From Akkermansia sp. (GTDB taxonomy: Bacteria > Verrucomicrobiota > Verrucomicrobiia > Verrucomicrobiales > Akkermansiaceae), in contig JAFQDN010000044.1 in the NCBI GenBank assembly GCA_017415995.1, forward strand, positions 1 through 44,834: DNA of 44,834 bases, read 5' to 3'. Of this stretch, positions 24,172 to 31,955 are shown piece after piece (the first letter of the stretch is position 1; every line of letters begins with the position of its first letter). The translations under genes were made by a program, and so were the position numbers. The notes under the pieces are model-generated. The model saw only the letters and a program-made list of their open reading frames with translations, was not told the DNA's origin and did no database searches.

Positions 24172-24612
24172 TTACATAGGAGGTAAATCGCGCAAGGCCG
24201 GAGCTTTGGAGTCATGCAGCGGAGAACGCGTATCTGACGGCTCACGGAACGGGGTCAGCGTTGACGGGGTGTAGGTGGAATTGGTACGCAAAGGAACCAT
24301 GGGGATTGTTATTTCATCTTCCTCAATGTAGCGTGCTCGAGGGTCATTTTCCGTCCACAGCAAGGACTTCCACCAGCTTGTTTTCGTATTCACGGTAACG
24401 GACTCCACTTGATAACCCGGTTTTTCCACAACTATACCGAGGTCTTTGTCTTCGCGGATTTTCGTTGATACAGGAGTTTGTCCCGTAATGGGATTGCCAT
24501 TAATGGAAACAGTAGCCCCGGGAGGCGTTGTTTTGATGGTAAAAACTTTTTGGCTCACGCAGGAAGCCAAGGCCAAGCATATGGCACTCATTGGGATAAA
24601 CGTATTGCGCAT
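24172..24612 (-). CDS. PEGA-domain lipoprotein
   Basis: This is a 146-residue lipoprotein. A signal peptide ends in the lipobox LASC (C18), so the mature protein should be lipid-anchored. A PEGA domain follows (TIKTTPPGATVSINGNPITG, with TPVSTKIREDKDLGIVVEKPGYQ), a surface-associated beta fold named for its PEGA motif; here it reads PPGA. The C-terminus is Pro/Ser-rich. An in-frame GTG at 24618 precedes the chosen ATG at 24612, but the promoter puts the likely start point near the ATG. The downstream stop lies 48 bases before the next gene on the same strand, which has its own promoter. Confidence 0.82.
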   Translation of the reverse strand: MRNTFIPMSAICLALASCVSQKVFTIKTTPPGATVSINGNPITGQTPVSTKIREDKDLGIVVEKPGYQVESVTVNTKTSWWKSLLWTENDPRARYIEEDEITIPMVPLRTNSTYTPSTLTPFREPSDTRSPLHDSKAPALRDLPPM

Positions 24613-24618
24613 GTCCAC

Positions 24619-24647
24619 AGTCTACTCTCGGAAAAGCTCGGGTTCAA
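24619..24647 (-). promoter_or_regulatory. Candidate promoter for the PEGA lipoprotein
   Basis: On the minus strand, TTGAAC (24647-24642), a 17-base spacer and TAGACT (24624-24619). The ATG at 24612 is 6 bases past the -10 box. Confidence 0.45.
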
Positions 24648-24765
24648 GCAAAAAAAGAAAGAAAATACAGACGAGCTGCGTCAGCACGCAAGGCATTGCC
24701 GGAAACGTTGCACACATTCGCATGAATTTACCGAGACGAAGAGAGTGAGGAGACTCCCCCTACCC

Positions 24766-26478
24766 TCAACGCTTCGATTCCCGGCAAAGTTCAGCAAGCC
24801 ACGCACTTTGAGGCATCCCCGCTGCCTGAGCTGCAGTAAAGGGCATACGCGGGCGCCAGTTTGTACCACCAACAGTCCCCGGCGTATTAAGACGTTCCGG
24901 CATATCGAACAGTTCCGTCCACATCAGCGCCACATACGCGGAGCGACAATCCAACAGAGCTCGGAACAAGGCGTGCTTGATTTCCGGAGACCACGGTTTG
25001 AGCGATTCCTCGCGACTTAGTCCGGCATATTCCCCCAACCAACAGAGTACACGTCCGCAATCGCCGGCCACACGCAAAACATCACGCAACTCGGTATCGG
25101 AAAGATTTTCATTGTGCACGGCGTCGCGCCCGGCTTGCACATGGCGGTACCACTCATTCCAATCATTGCAAATGGGCGGGAAATCATGCGTAGCATAGGT
25201 CGCGAATGAACATGGATTATATGTGTTCCCCTTCACGATGTGCCGGGAGGCATCAATTTCCCAATGCGGTATCTTGAAGCCGGCTATGCGCAAACGTGAG
25301 AGGTCCGGTCGCACGTAATCCGGCACACACCCCAAGTCTTCGCCGATTACCAGCTGCCCCGGAACCGCTTGAAGCAATTTACGCAACAAGTAATCGCCCT
25401 GCATCAAATTTTGTCTTCGGTCTTCCGGTGTCCAATCTGCCCGAGGACGGAAACCGGGCCGCCTTCCATTGCAGCGAGCAGCTGCCTCATCCGGGCTGAG
25501 GTTCAAAAACTCCTCATTCCGATCCGGCATCCACGGGAATGCGTATATCCTGTAAAAGCCCAATACATGGTCGATGCGGTACATACGGAACACCTCTGCC
25601 AGTTTACGTATACGACGGCTCCACCATGCAAAACCGTCCTTTTCCATCACATCCCAGCGATACAACGGGATGCCCCAATTTTGCCCCCATTTGGCCGTAA
25701 ACGGATCTTCTGCAAAGTTGCCCTCGGCCGGGGCACCGCCGCTCCAATCCATATCAAACAAATAACGCTCAAAATAAACATCCGCACTTGCCACGGATAT
25801 TCCGATGGGGACATCCCCCATTAAGTGCACACCAAGTGCATCTGCCACGGTTCGCACTTGCTTCCATTCCCTGGCACATAACCACTGCAACCATTGCTGG
25901 TAACGCTTCTGACGCCTCGATGCATCACAGCTATTGACAATCATGCGCGCGATGTCCGTATCCTGCACAGGCCACTGCCACCATGCATTGGTACCGAATG
26001 CAATACTCAACACGCGGAAAGACGCGAAATCATCCAACCACTGGCCCTGCTGCTCTACCCATTCATTCATCTCGTCCCTGTATGGGGCAAACTCTGCCTC
26101 ATTTTCAAAACGAGCAAATGCGCGCTTCAGGTAATACCTCTTATATTCGCGCACGCGCGCGTAATCAACATAGTTCTTTCCCCCGGGAAGCTGCCTGGAC
26201 GGCAAGTCATCCGGATACGGCGGCAATTCCGTTTCCATACCCGGCACTCGCTCCAAACTCAGATACAGCGGCTCTAACGCTACGGAACTGATTGCAGAAT
26301 ACGGCGAAGGAGAATCATCTTCCCCTACGGCATTTACCGGCAATAATTGCAAAAACTTTACTCCATGTTCCGCAGCCCATCCTATCCATTCTTCCAATGC
26401 CATCAAGTCACCTATCCCGGCATCACCCTCTCGGCGCATCGAAAAAAGCGGAATCAACACTCCTGTCATTCGCTGCAT
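24766..26478 (-). CDS. malQ: 4-alpha-glucanotransferase (GH77)
   Basis: This is a protein of about 570 residues, the amylomaltase/disproportionating enzyme that transfers alpha-1,4-glucan segments between chains in glycogen or maltodextrin metabolism. GH77 features are GVLIPLFSMRREGDAGIGD, LLPVNAVGEDDSPSPYSAIS, GDVPIGISVASADVY, the nucleophile Asp in YRIDHVLGFYRIY, the acid/base Glu in VIGEDLGCVPDYV, and ATHDFPP near the end. Length is close to the simple MalQ type without starch-binding modules. Several in-frame ATGs cluster at 26526, 26511, 26484, 26478 and 26469. The one at 26478 (MQRMTGVLIPLF) fits the family start best. The gene is divergent from the DksA-like gene. Confidence 0.93.
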   Translation of the reverse strand: MQRMTGVLIPLFSMRREGDAGIGDLMALEEWIGWAAEHGVKFLQLLPVNAVGEDDSPSPYSAISSVALEPLYLSLERVPGMETELPPYPDDLPSRQLPGGKNYVDYARVREYKRYYLKRAFARFENEAEFAPYRDEMNEWVEQQGQWLDDFASFRVLSIAFGTNAWWQWPVQDTDIARMIVNSCDASRRQKRYQQWLQWLCAREWKQVRTVADALGVHLMGDVPIGISVASADVYFERYLFDMDWSGGAPAEGNFAEDPFTAKWGQNWGIPLYRWDVMEKDGFAWWSRRIRKLAEVFRMYRIDHVLGFYRIYAFPWMPDRNEEFLNLSPDEAAARCNGRRPGFRPRADWTPEDRRQNLMQGDYLLRKLLQAVPGQLVIGEDLGCVPDYVRPDLSRLRIAGFKIPHWEIDASRHIVKGNTYNPCSFATYATHDFPPICNDWNEWYRHVQAGRDAVHNENLSDTELRDVLRVAGDCGRVLCWLGEYAGLSREESLKPWSPEIKHALFRALLDCRSAYVALMWTELFDMPERLNTPGTVGGTNWRPRMPFTAAQAAGMPQSAWLAELCRESKR

Positions 26479-26603
26479 TAGCATACCCTGTATTTTTAAC
26501 ACAGAACCCATGCGGAAGCAACGCAAAAAGCCGACAAGCTCTCATTTTTCCGTCAAACTGTCACACATTCCTACATTGAATGGCGAAAATACACGATTTT
26601 TTC

Positions 26604-26632
26604 TTGCATTCACTCCGCCGTTGTGATATTAG
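26604..26632 (+). promoter_or_regulatory. Candidate promoter for the DksA-like gene
   Basis: TTGCAT (26604-26609), a 17-base spacer and TATTAG (26627-26632). The leader to ATG 26713 would be about 75 bases. Confidence 0.35.
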
Positions 26633-26712
26633 CAAGGGAACAGGCACGCAGGAGTTGTGATTCACCTGTATTTCCGACTTTTTCAGTCACTCTTACATCT
26701 AATCAGTCAAAC

Positions 26713-27420
26713 ATGGCAACATCAAAAAAATCATCCGCTACGGCATCTAAAGCTGATGCAAGCAAACCGAAGTCAGCCAAACCAAAATCTACTGCCAAAA
26801 GCAGCAAGACCCCGAAAACTCCCGCAAAAAAACAGTCCGAACCCACCCAGCAGACTGTAACAAAGGCTCCCATTCGTGAGGCTCTGACTCCGGAAGAAAA
26901 AGCGCGTAAGGCAAAACTCAAGGAGACTCTTGCCCTACTCAAAACGGACCCTGAATGGCCTGCATTCCTGGAACAGCAGAAACAAGCGCTGCTTGATTTA
27001 CGCGATAAGGTTCTGCCCAACATGCAGGATGTTACGCGCGACCACCTGCGCAGCGGAGCATCCAACGTTTCATCCTCCTCCGGTCAGCACATCGGCGATG
27101 CCGGTAGTGAAGCTGAAGTTCGCGACTTAACCATCCGCCTGCTCGGAAAAGACCGCGAACAACTCTTCGAAATCGATGCAGCGTTGGAGCGAATTCGCCT
27201 CGGCTATTATGGAATTTGCGAAATTTCTCTCGACCCTATCCCCAAAAAGCGTCTTCAAGCACGTCCGTTCTGCCGTCTTACGGTAAAATGTCAGGAGGAA
27301 TTTGAGAAAAAATACGGTTCGTATGCCAACTATATGGCCAAAAATTCCGACCATGTCGGATTTTCCGGCCTACAAAATGACATAGAAAACGTATTTTCGC
27401 TTGACGAACCCGAAGAATAG
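26713..27420 (+). CDS. DksA/TraR-like protein with half-lost zinc finger and Lys/Ala-rich N-terminus
   Basis: This is a 235-residue protein. Residues 1-50 are Ser/Lys/Ala/Pro-rich and histone-tail-like (KPKSAKPKSTAKSSKTPKTP). A coiled-coil core follows, with GDAGSEAEVRDLTIRLLGKD and the LERIRLGYYGICE signature of DksA proteins, which bind the RNA polymerase secondary channel. The usual C-x2-C...C-x2-C finger is degenerate: C169 is kept but the next Cys is S172; T190 replaces the third and C193 is the fourth. One further Cys (C187) lies nearby. ATG 26713 is chosen; an upstream in-frame start at 26623 lies at or before the likely transcription start. The rpmG promoter sits inside its 3' end. 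Confidence 0.85.
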   Translation: MATSKKSSATASKADASKPKSAKPKSTAKSSKTPKTPAKKQSEPTQQTVTKAPIREALTPEEKARKAKLKETLALLKTDPEWPAFLEQQKQALLDLRDKVLPNMQDVTRDHLRSGASNVSSSSGQHIGDAGSEAEVRDLTIRLLGKDREQLFEIDAALERIRLGYYGICEISLDPIPKKRLQARPFCRLTVKCQEEFEKKYGSYANYMAKNSDHVGFSGLQNDIENVFSLDEPEE

Positions 27421-27428
27421 TGTAGAAT
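27401..27428 (+). promoter_or_regulatory. Candidate promoter for rpmG-rpsR
   Basis: TTGACG (27401-27406), a 16-base spacer and TAGAAT (27423-27428). The -35 box lies within the last codons of the DksA-like gene. Confidence 0.5.
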
Positions 27429-27458
27429 AGGCGCCCGCAAGTCAACAACATTACAAAT

Positions 27459-27632
27459 ATGCCTAGAGATATCATCATCCTGGAATGCACAGAGGCCAAG
27501 GCAGAGGGCAAGACCCCCTCTCGCTACGTCACCACTCGCAACAAGAAGAGCCAGCGCACCCCCGGTCGTCTGGAGAAGGTTAAGTTTAACCCCTACCTCA
27601 AGCGTCGCACTCTTCACCGCGAGATGCGCTAA
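27459..27632 (+). CDS. rpmG: 50S ribosomal protein L33
   Basis: This is a 57-residue protein: [17 protein letters not shown], then [19 protein letters not shown] and [16 protein letters not shown]. The [YF]-x-TTRNK and K-x-NP-x2-[RK] pattern is that of L33. Only one Cys is present, so it is the zinc-free type. It precedes rpsR by 34 bases, making a two-gene ribosomal unit. Confidence 0.93.
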   Translation: MPRDIIILECTEAKAEGKTPSRYVTTRNKKSQRTPGRLEKVKFNPYLKRRTLHREMR

Positions 27633-27666
27633 TCCTCTTTGCTTCACCAGTTAACTTTTCTGCAAT

Positions 27667-27912
27667 ATGATTACCGAATTCAAGAGCGTTGAGCGTCGTA
27701 TCCGTTTCCGCACCTGCAACAAGACAATGCCGCGTCGTCGCATTGACATCCCCGCCGGTGCTGTCGATATGTGCAACCCCGAGTTCCTTTCCAAGTTCAC
27801 CTCTGAGACGGGCAAGATTCTTCCCCGCCGTGTGACAGGTGTTTCTGCTAAGATGCACCGCAAGATCACGCGCGAGATTCGTCGTGCTCGTGCCGTGAAC
27901 CTGCTCCCCTGA
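27667..27912 (+). CDS. rpsR: 30S ribosomal protein S18
   Basis: This is an 81-residue protein of the 30S platform. It has [34 protein letters not shown] core segments and the conserved [20 protein letters not shown] region with a basic end. Other bacteria often group rpsR with rpsF, ssb and rplI; here it follows rpmG. A good terminator lies 51 bases downstream. Confidence 0.95.
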   Translation: MITEFKSVERRIRFRTCNKTMPRRRIDIPAGAVDMCNPEFLSKFTSETGKILPRRVTGVSAKMHRKITREIRRARAVNLLP

Positions 27913-27963
27913 TTTCCCTCAGCATGGAGGACTTCTCGACGGCAAAGTGTCGTTGATAAAATA

Positions 27964-28006
27964 GAGGGGGCTTGTGCGCATATGCCTGCAAGCTCCCTCC
28001 GTTTTT
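27964..28006 (+). terminator. Terminator after rpsR
   Basis: An 11-bp stem GAGGGGGCTTG/CAAGCTCCCTC (one G-U pair) with a 14-base loop is followed by CGTTTTT. Confidence 0.85.
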
Positions 28007-28072
28007 ATTCCTCCCGTTTTCTTAAACAAACAAGGTATTTACCTTTCGTTTTTCTCTTACTCTAAGGGGGAC

Positions 28073-28861
28073 ATGAAGGAACTTAAAGACACCCAGAATG
28101 AACGCGACACCCGCCAGATTTCCATTGATCGGGTAGGTGTGCGTGGGGTGCGCTACCCTATCATTGTCAGCGATAAGGAAAACAGAACTCAATCCACCGT
28201 TGCCACCTTGGCTCTGATGGTGGATTTGCCGGAGGAATACAAAGGCACACACATGAGCCGCTTTGTGGAGGCTCTGCACGAACACCGCCGTTACTTGGAT
28301 GTTCACTCCGCCGTGCGCCTGCCCTCCCGATTACTGCGTAAGCTACCTGCCCAGCGTGCCCGAGTGGAAATTGATTTCCCTTTCTTCCGTCTCAAAAAAG
28401 CACCCGTCAGCGGTATGGAGGGTATGATGGATTACGACGTTCGTTTTGAGATTGACACCATCCGCAACCAACCCGGCACATTCACCCTGACCATCAAGGT
28501 ACCGGTAACCACACTCTGCCCCTGCTCTAAGGCTATGAGCGACAAAGGAGCCCATAACCAGCGAGGCATCGTCACCTATTCTGTGAGATTCTCCGGTGCA
28601 GCCGTGTGGATTGAAGACCTCATCGACCTCGTTGAAGAGTGTGCCAGCTGCCAAGTATACAGCTTGCTCAAGCGCCCGGATGAAAAATTCGTTACGGACA
28701 AGGCGTATGACAACCCGGTCTTCGTGGAAGACCTCGTACGCAACGTCGCCCTCGCTACTGAACGCTACAACGCATTCTCTTGGTACAGAGTCGAGGCCGA
28801 AAACTTTGAATCCATCCACAATCACAACGCCTACGCCTGCATTGAGCGCACGATACAGTAA
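28073..28861 (+). CDS. folE2: GTP cyclohydrolase FolE2 (type IB)
   Basis: This is a 262-residue enzyme that converts GTP to 7,8-dihydroneopterin triphosphate, the first step of folate and queuosine synthesis. The family start TRQISIDRVGVRGVRYPI, VPVTTLCPCSKAMSDKGAHNQRG (C149 and C151 region, with the GAHNQRG motif) and the later LVEECASCQVYSLLKRPDEK region identify FolE2 rather than FolE. The ATG at 28073 has a clear ribosome binding site (AAGGGGG) and gives the usual length; an in-frame ATG at 27974 would add 33 residues and overlap the terminator. FolE2 is often made under zinc limitation in other bacteria; no operator for that was recognised. Confidence 0.95.
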   Translation: MKELKDTQNERDTRQISIDRVGVRGVRYPIIVSDKENRTQSTVATLALMVDLPEEYKGTHMSRFVEALHEHRRYLDVHSAVRLPSRLLRKLPAQRARVEIDFPFFRLKKAPVSGMEGMMDYDVRFEIDTIRNQPGTFTLTIKVPVTTLCPCSKAMSDKGAHNQRGIVTYSVRFSGAAVWIEDLIDLVEECASCQVYSLLKRPDEKFVTDKAYDNPVFVEDLVRNVALATERYNAFSWYRVEAENFESIHNHNAYACIERTIQ

Positions 28862-28924
28862 CCCCAAGGTAGGGTTACCACCCATTTCTTTTTAATCAAG
28901 TCGCGGACTAAGCGAAATCCCAAG

Positions 28925-30244
28925 TTAGGGTCGCAATGTTTTACGCCCGACAGAGTGGTACTCAAAGCCGGCGTGGAGGGCATTTTCACCGTGAAGAAGA
29001 TTGCGTCCGTCAAAAATGATAGGCAAGCGCATCATTTCCCGCACTTTTACCCAATTGGCCATGGCAAACTGTTTCCACTCAGTGGCAACGACAAGCACCT
29101 CGGCATCACGGGCACACTCATACATATCATCCACAATAGTAACACTATAGCCGGCCAAAGCTTGGGCTCCGGTAGCAGCAGCCTTCGGGTCATACGCGGT
29201 CACAATCGCGCCTTCATCACAAAGGCGTTTAATCAATTTAACGGCGACAGACTCACGCACATCATCCGTATTTTGTTTAAAGGCAATCCCCCACACAGCA
29301 ATGCGTTTGTTGCGCAACACCCAAAGTTTTTTGCGAATACGCCCTAAGAAACGCTCCAGCTGACGAGCGTTAATTTCCTCAACCTCTTTCAGCAACTGCA
29401 TCGGAGCGCCCAACTGCTCTGCAACGTTAATAAAGCCCTTGACATCCTTCGGGAAACAGGAGCCCCCGTAACCCAAACCAGCATTAAGGAAGTGGCGGGA
29501 AATACGTTTATCCATGCCAATACCCTGTGCCACCAACTCTACGTCGGCCCCGGCTTTTTCACATACTGCAGACACGGCGTTTATGTAGGATATTTTCAGT
29601 GCCAAGAATGAGTTTGCAGCATGCTTAATCAACTCGGCAGAATGCAAATCCACCTCAACAATGGGAGCATTGAACGGTTGGTACACACGCTTCATCAAGT
29701 CCATAGCGCGCTGAGAATCGGCTCCGATGACCACACGATCCGGATTCATTAAGTCTGCAACGGCACTTCCCTCTCGCAAGAACTCAGGGTTAGACACCAC
29801 GTCTACATCCACATTACCTTTGGCATAACGTTCTATCACTTGGTAGACTTTGCTACCGGTACTGACGGGTACGGTAGACTTATCCACCACTATACGGTAG
29901 CCCATTTCCGGGGTAAGGACATCTGCAATTTCGTGAGAAACGGCCTCAATGTAAGAAAGATCCACAGAGCCATCTTCATGAGGCGGTGTCGGCACAGCAA
30001 TGAATATAATCTCGCTATCAGCCACAGCCTTTGCCAAATCCGTTGTAAAGGAGAGCCGTCCCGCAGAGGAGTTAGAGACAATCATATCCTCCAAATCCGG
30101 TTCAAAAATGGGCACCTTACCCTCTCTTAACATCTCGACTTTGTTCCGATTATTATCCACGCAAACAACATTGTGCCCGACTTCGGCAAAACAAGTGCCT
30201 GTAGTCAGCCCAACGTACCCGGTTCCGATGATAGCAAGATTCAT
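28925..30244 (-). CDS. ugd: UDP-glucose 6-dehydrogenase
   Basis: This is a 439-residue enzyme that oxidises UDP-glucose to UDP-glucuronate with two NAD+. The N-terminus MNLAIIGTGYVGLTTG is the Rossmann NAD-binding motif. FIAVPTPP, STVPVSTG, SNPEFLREGSAV and the catalytic Cys in GYGGSCFPKD (C263) are all present. It has a full C-terminal UDP-binding domain. ATG 30244 gives the usual N-terminus; an in-frame ATG further upstream (30289) lies within the promoter. The enzyme may supply uronic acid for the surface polysaccharide genes at 36.5-42 kb, which is inference. Divergent from fucP. Confidence 0.95.
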   Translation of the reverse strand: MNLAIIGTGYVGLTTGTCFAEVGHNVVCVDNNRNKVEMLREGKVPIFEPDLEDMIVSNSSAGRLSFTTDLAKAVADSEIIFIAVPTPPHEDGSVDLSYIEAVSHEIADVLTPEMGYRIVVDKSTVPVSTGSKVYQVIERYAKGNVDVDVVSNPEFLREGSAVADLMNPDRVVIGADSQRAMDLMKRVYQPFNAPIVEVDLHSAELIKHAANSFLALKISYINAVSAVCEKAGADVELVAQGIGMDKRISRHFLNAGLGYGGSCFPKDVKGFINVAEQLGAPMQLLKEVEEINARQLERFLGRIRKKLWVLRNKRIAVWGIAFKQNTDDVRESVAVKLIKRLCDEGAIVTAYDPKAAATGAQALAGYSVTIVDDMYECARDAEVLVVATEWKQFAMANWVKVREMMRLPIIFDGRNLLHGENALHAGFEYHSVGRKTLRP

Positions 30245-30265
30245 AATGAAAGATATTGTAGAGGG

Positions 30266-30294
30266 ATGATAGCTTATTTCTTTACTCATAGCAA
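30266..30294 (-). promoter_or_regulatory. Candidate promoter for ugd
   Basis: On the minus strand, TTGCTA (30294-30289), a 17-base spacer and TATCAT (30271-30266), about 21 bases before the ATG. Confidence 0.45.
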
Positions 30295-30299
30295 GCTTT

Positions 30300-30334
30300 T
30301 TCCGTATTTTGCCGGAACATACGGAATTTCCGGC
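30300..30334. promoter_or_regulatory. Interlaced inverted repeats between ugd and fucP promoters
   Basis: Two overlapping inverted repeats occupy the space between the divergent promoters. TTCCGTAT (30300-30307) pairs with ATACGGAA (30319-30326). GCCGGAA (30311-30317) pairs with TTCCGGC (30328-30334). Four TTCCG/CGGAA half-sites are present. The position fits an operator that could act on fucP, ugd or both. No regulator gene is in the window. Confidence 0.4.
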
Positions 30335-30362
30335 TTGACTTCACGGAATAAAATGCTAGTTT
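30335..30362 (+). promoter_or_regulatory. Candidate promoter for the fucose operon
   Basis: TTGACT (30335-30340), a 16-base spacer and TAGTTT (30357-30362). ATG 30372 lies 9 bases further. Confidence 0.45.
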
Positions 30363-30371
30363 ATAGAGTAT

Positions 30372-31919
30372 ATGAGCAAGTACGTCAAAGGGGATCTGAC
30401 ACCGGTAGTGCCGCGCCGTTTCCGTACCGTGTTCTTCATGCTCGTAGCCTGTTTTGCGCTATGGGGACTTTTGAACAACATGACGGACAACTTGGTGCCT
30501 GCATTTGAAACTATATTCGGAATCAAACCATCGGAATCTGCCGGCGTGCAGATTTCATTCTACGGAGCCTACGCTGTTTTGGCCATATTTGCGGCCATGA
30601 TGGTGGAGGAATTTTCCTACAAGACCGGAGTCTTGACGGGATTAGGTTTCTACATACTGGGAGCTCTGATTTACATACCGGCCTGTGTAGCGCAGAGTTT
30701 TGACCTTTACTTACTCGGAATCTTTATCTTAGCCGGAGGTCTTTCCATTTTGGAGACAAGCTGCAACCCCTATGTTCTTTCACTCGGGCCGGAGAAAACC
30801 GCCGTTCGCCGACTTAACTTTGCACAAGCCTTCAACCCGGTGGGGTCGCTTGCCGGTATTTTCTTAGCTAAGTATTTGATTCTAGCCAATTTGGATGGCA
30901 ACAGCAAAGCAGTCCAGCTCTTCTGGGTTTGCGTACCGTATGTTGGTCTCATTGCGGTTGCAGCCGTCATCTGGCTCTTTTTTGTACGCTACAAAGCCCC
31001 GGAGGATACTTCCGAGCAATATGAAATGCCCACACAGGAAGACTCCATGAAAACCGGGCTCAGCAAACCGGCTTTGATTGGACTGTACCTGCTCTGCATA
31101 GCGATTCCGGTAGGATTTCTCGTTGCAATCAACATGCTGTGCGATTCCCCCGGCATTTGGGGCAAAATGGTATGCCAGTTGCTGTTTGTCATGGTTGGGC
31201 CTCTCGCGTTCACCTTAATTATCAAGAACTACCGCAGCATGCTTTGCACCCTTCTGAAACTACCGCGTTACTGGATGGGTGTAGTGACTCAGTTCTTCTA
31301 CGTAGGCGTGCAGATTGCAGCATGGACTTGGCTGAACAAATACTGCTGCAAACAGTTAGGGCTGAGCTCAGATGTAGCAGCTACGTACTACGTTATCTCG
31401 CTGATACTCTTCATTGTCTGCCGTTGGATTGCAACGTACTACATGAAGAAATTCAACCCTGCCGACATGATGGCGCTCTTTGCAATCATCGCCATTGCAG
31501 CATGTGCAGGCACCATGTATTTGCCCAGTGACGTTCTCTTTACGATAGGCGGACTGCCGTTCTCTGCAAACGTCATCTGCCTTATCTTGATATCCGGAGG
31601 CATGAGTCTGATGTTCCCGACCATCTATGGTATTGCATTGGGAGGCCTTGACAACCGCATCGTAAAGCTGGGCGCAGCAGGTCTTATCATGGCAATTCTC
31701 GGCGGTGCCATCATCACCCCGTGGATGGGTGCCATCATAGAAAGCACGGAAAGCTGCTGGTTTGCTCTCATCCCTGGGTGCGATGCCACGTGGGACGCAG
31801 CACTCAAGACTTCCGATCTTTCCGTACGCGCTTCTTTCATCGTGCCCGCCATCTGTTTTGCGGTAGTTCTGGTTTACAGCCTGATGTTCCGCAAACCTCT
31901 TAACAAAGAGGAGAAATAA
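30372..31919 (+). CDS. fucP: L-fucose permease (MFS, FucP family)
   Basis: This is a 515-residue inner-membrane transporter with about 12 helices. FucP-family features are CFALWGLLNNMTD (D39), FYGAYAVLAIFAA, GGLSILETSCNPYVLSLGP (E128) and RRLNFAQAFNPVGSLAG; the homologous acidic residues in E. coli FucP (D46, E135) couple proton and sugar. Substrate L-fucose is supported by the fucI and fucK genes behind it. It is first in the operon and is followed by fucI after 36 bases. Confidence 0.93.
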   Translation: MSKYVKGDLTPVVPRRFRTVFFMLVACFALWGLLNNMTDNLVPAFETIFGIKPSESAGVQISFYGAYAVLAIFAAMMVEEFSYKTGVLTGLGFYILGALIYIPACVAQSFDLYLLGIFILAGGLSILETSCNPYVLSLGPEKTAVRRLNFAQAFNPVGSLAGIFLAKYLILANLDGNSKAVQLFWVCVPYVGLIAVAAVIWLFFVRYKAPEDTSEQYEMPTQEDSMKTGLSKPALIGLYLLCIAIPVGFLVAINMLCDSPGIWGKMVCQLLFVMVGPLAFTLIIKNYRSMLCTLLKLPRYWMGVVTQFFYVGVQIAAWTWLNKYCCKQLGLSSDVAATYYVISLILFIVCRWIATYYMKKFNPADMMALFAIIAIAACAGTMYLPSDVLFTIGGLPFSANVICLILISGGMSLMFPTIYGIALGGLDNRIVKLGAAGLIMAILGGAIITPWMGAIIESTESCWFALIPGCDATWDAALKTSDLSVRASFIVPAICFAVVLVYSLMFRKPLNKEEK

Positions 31920-31955
31920 ACCTAAACCGCTAACATCTTCACCCATCACATCATT

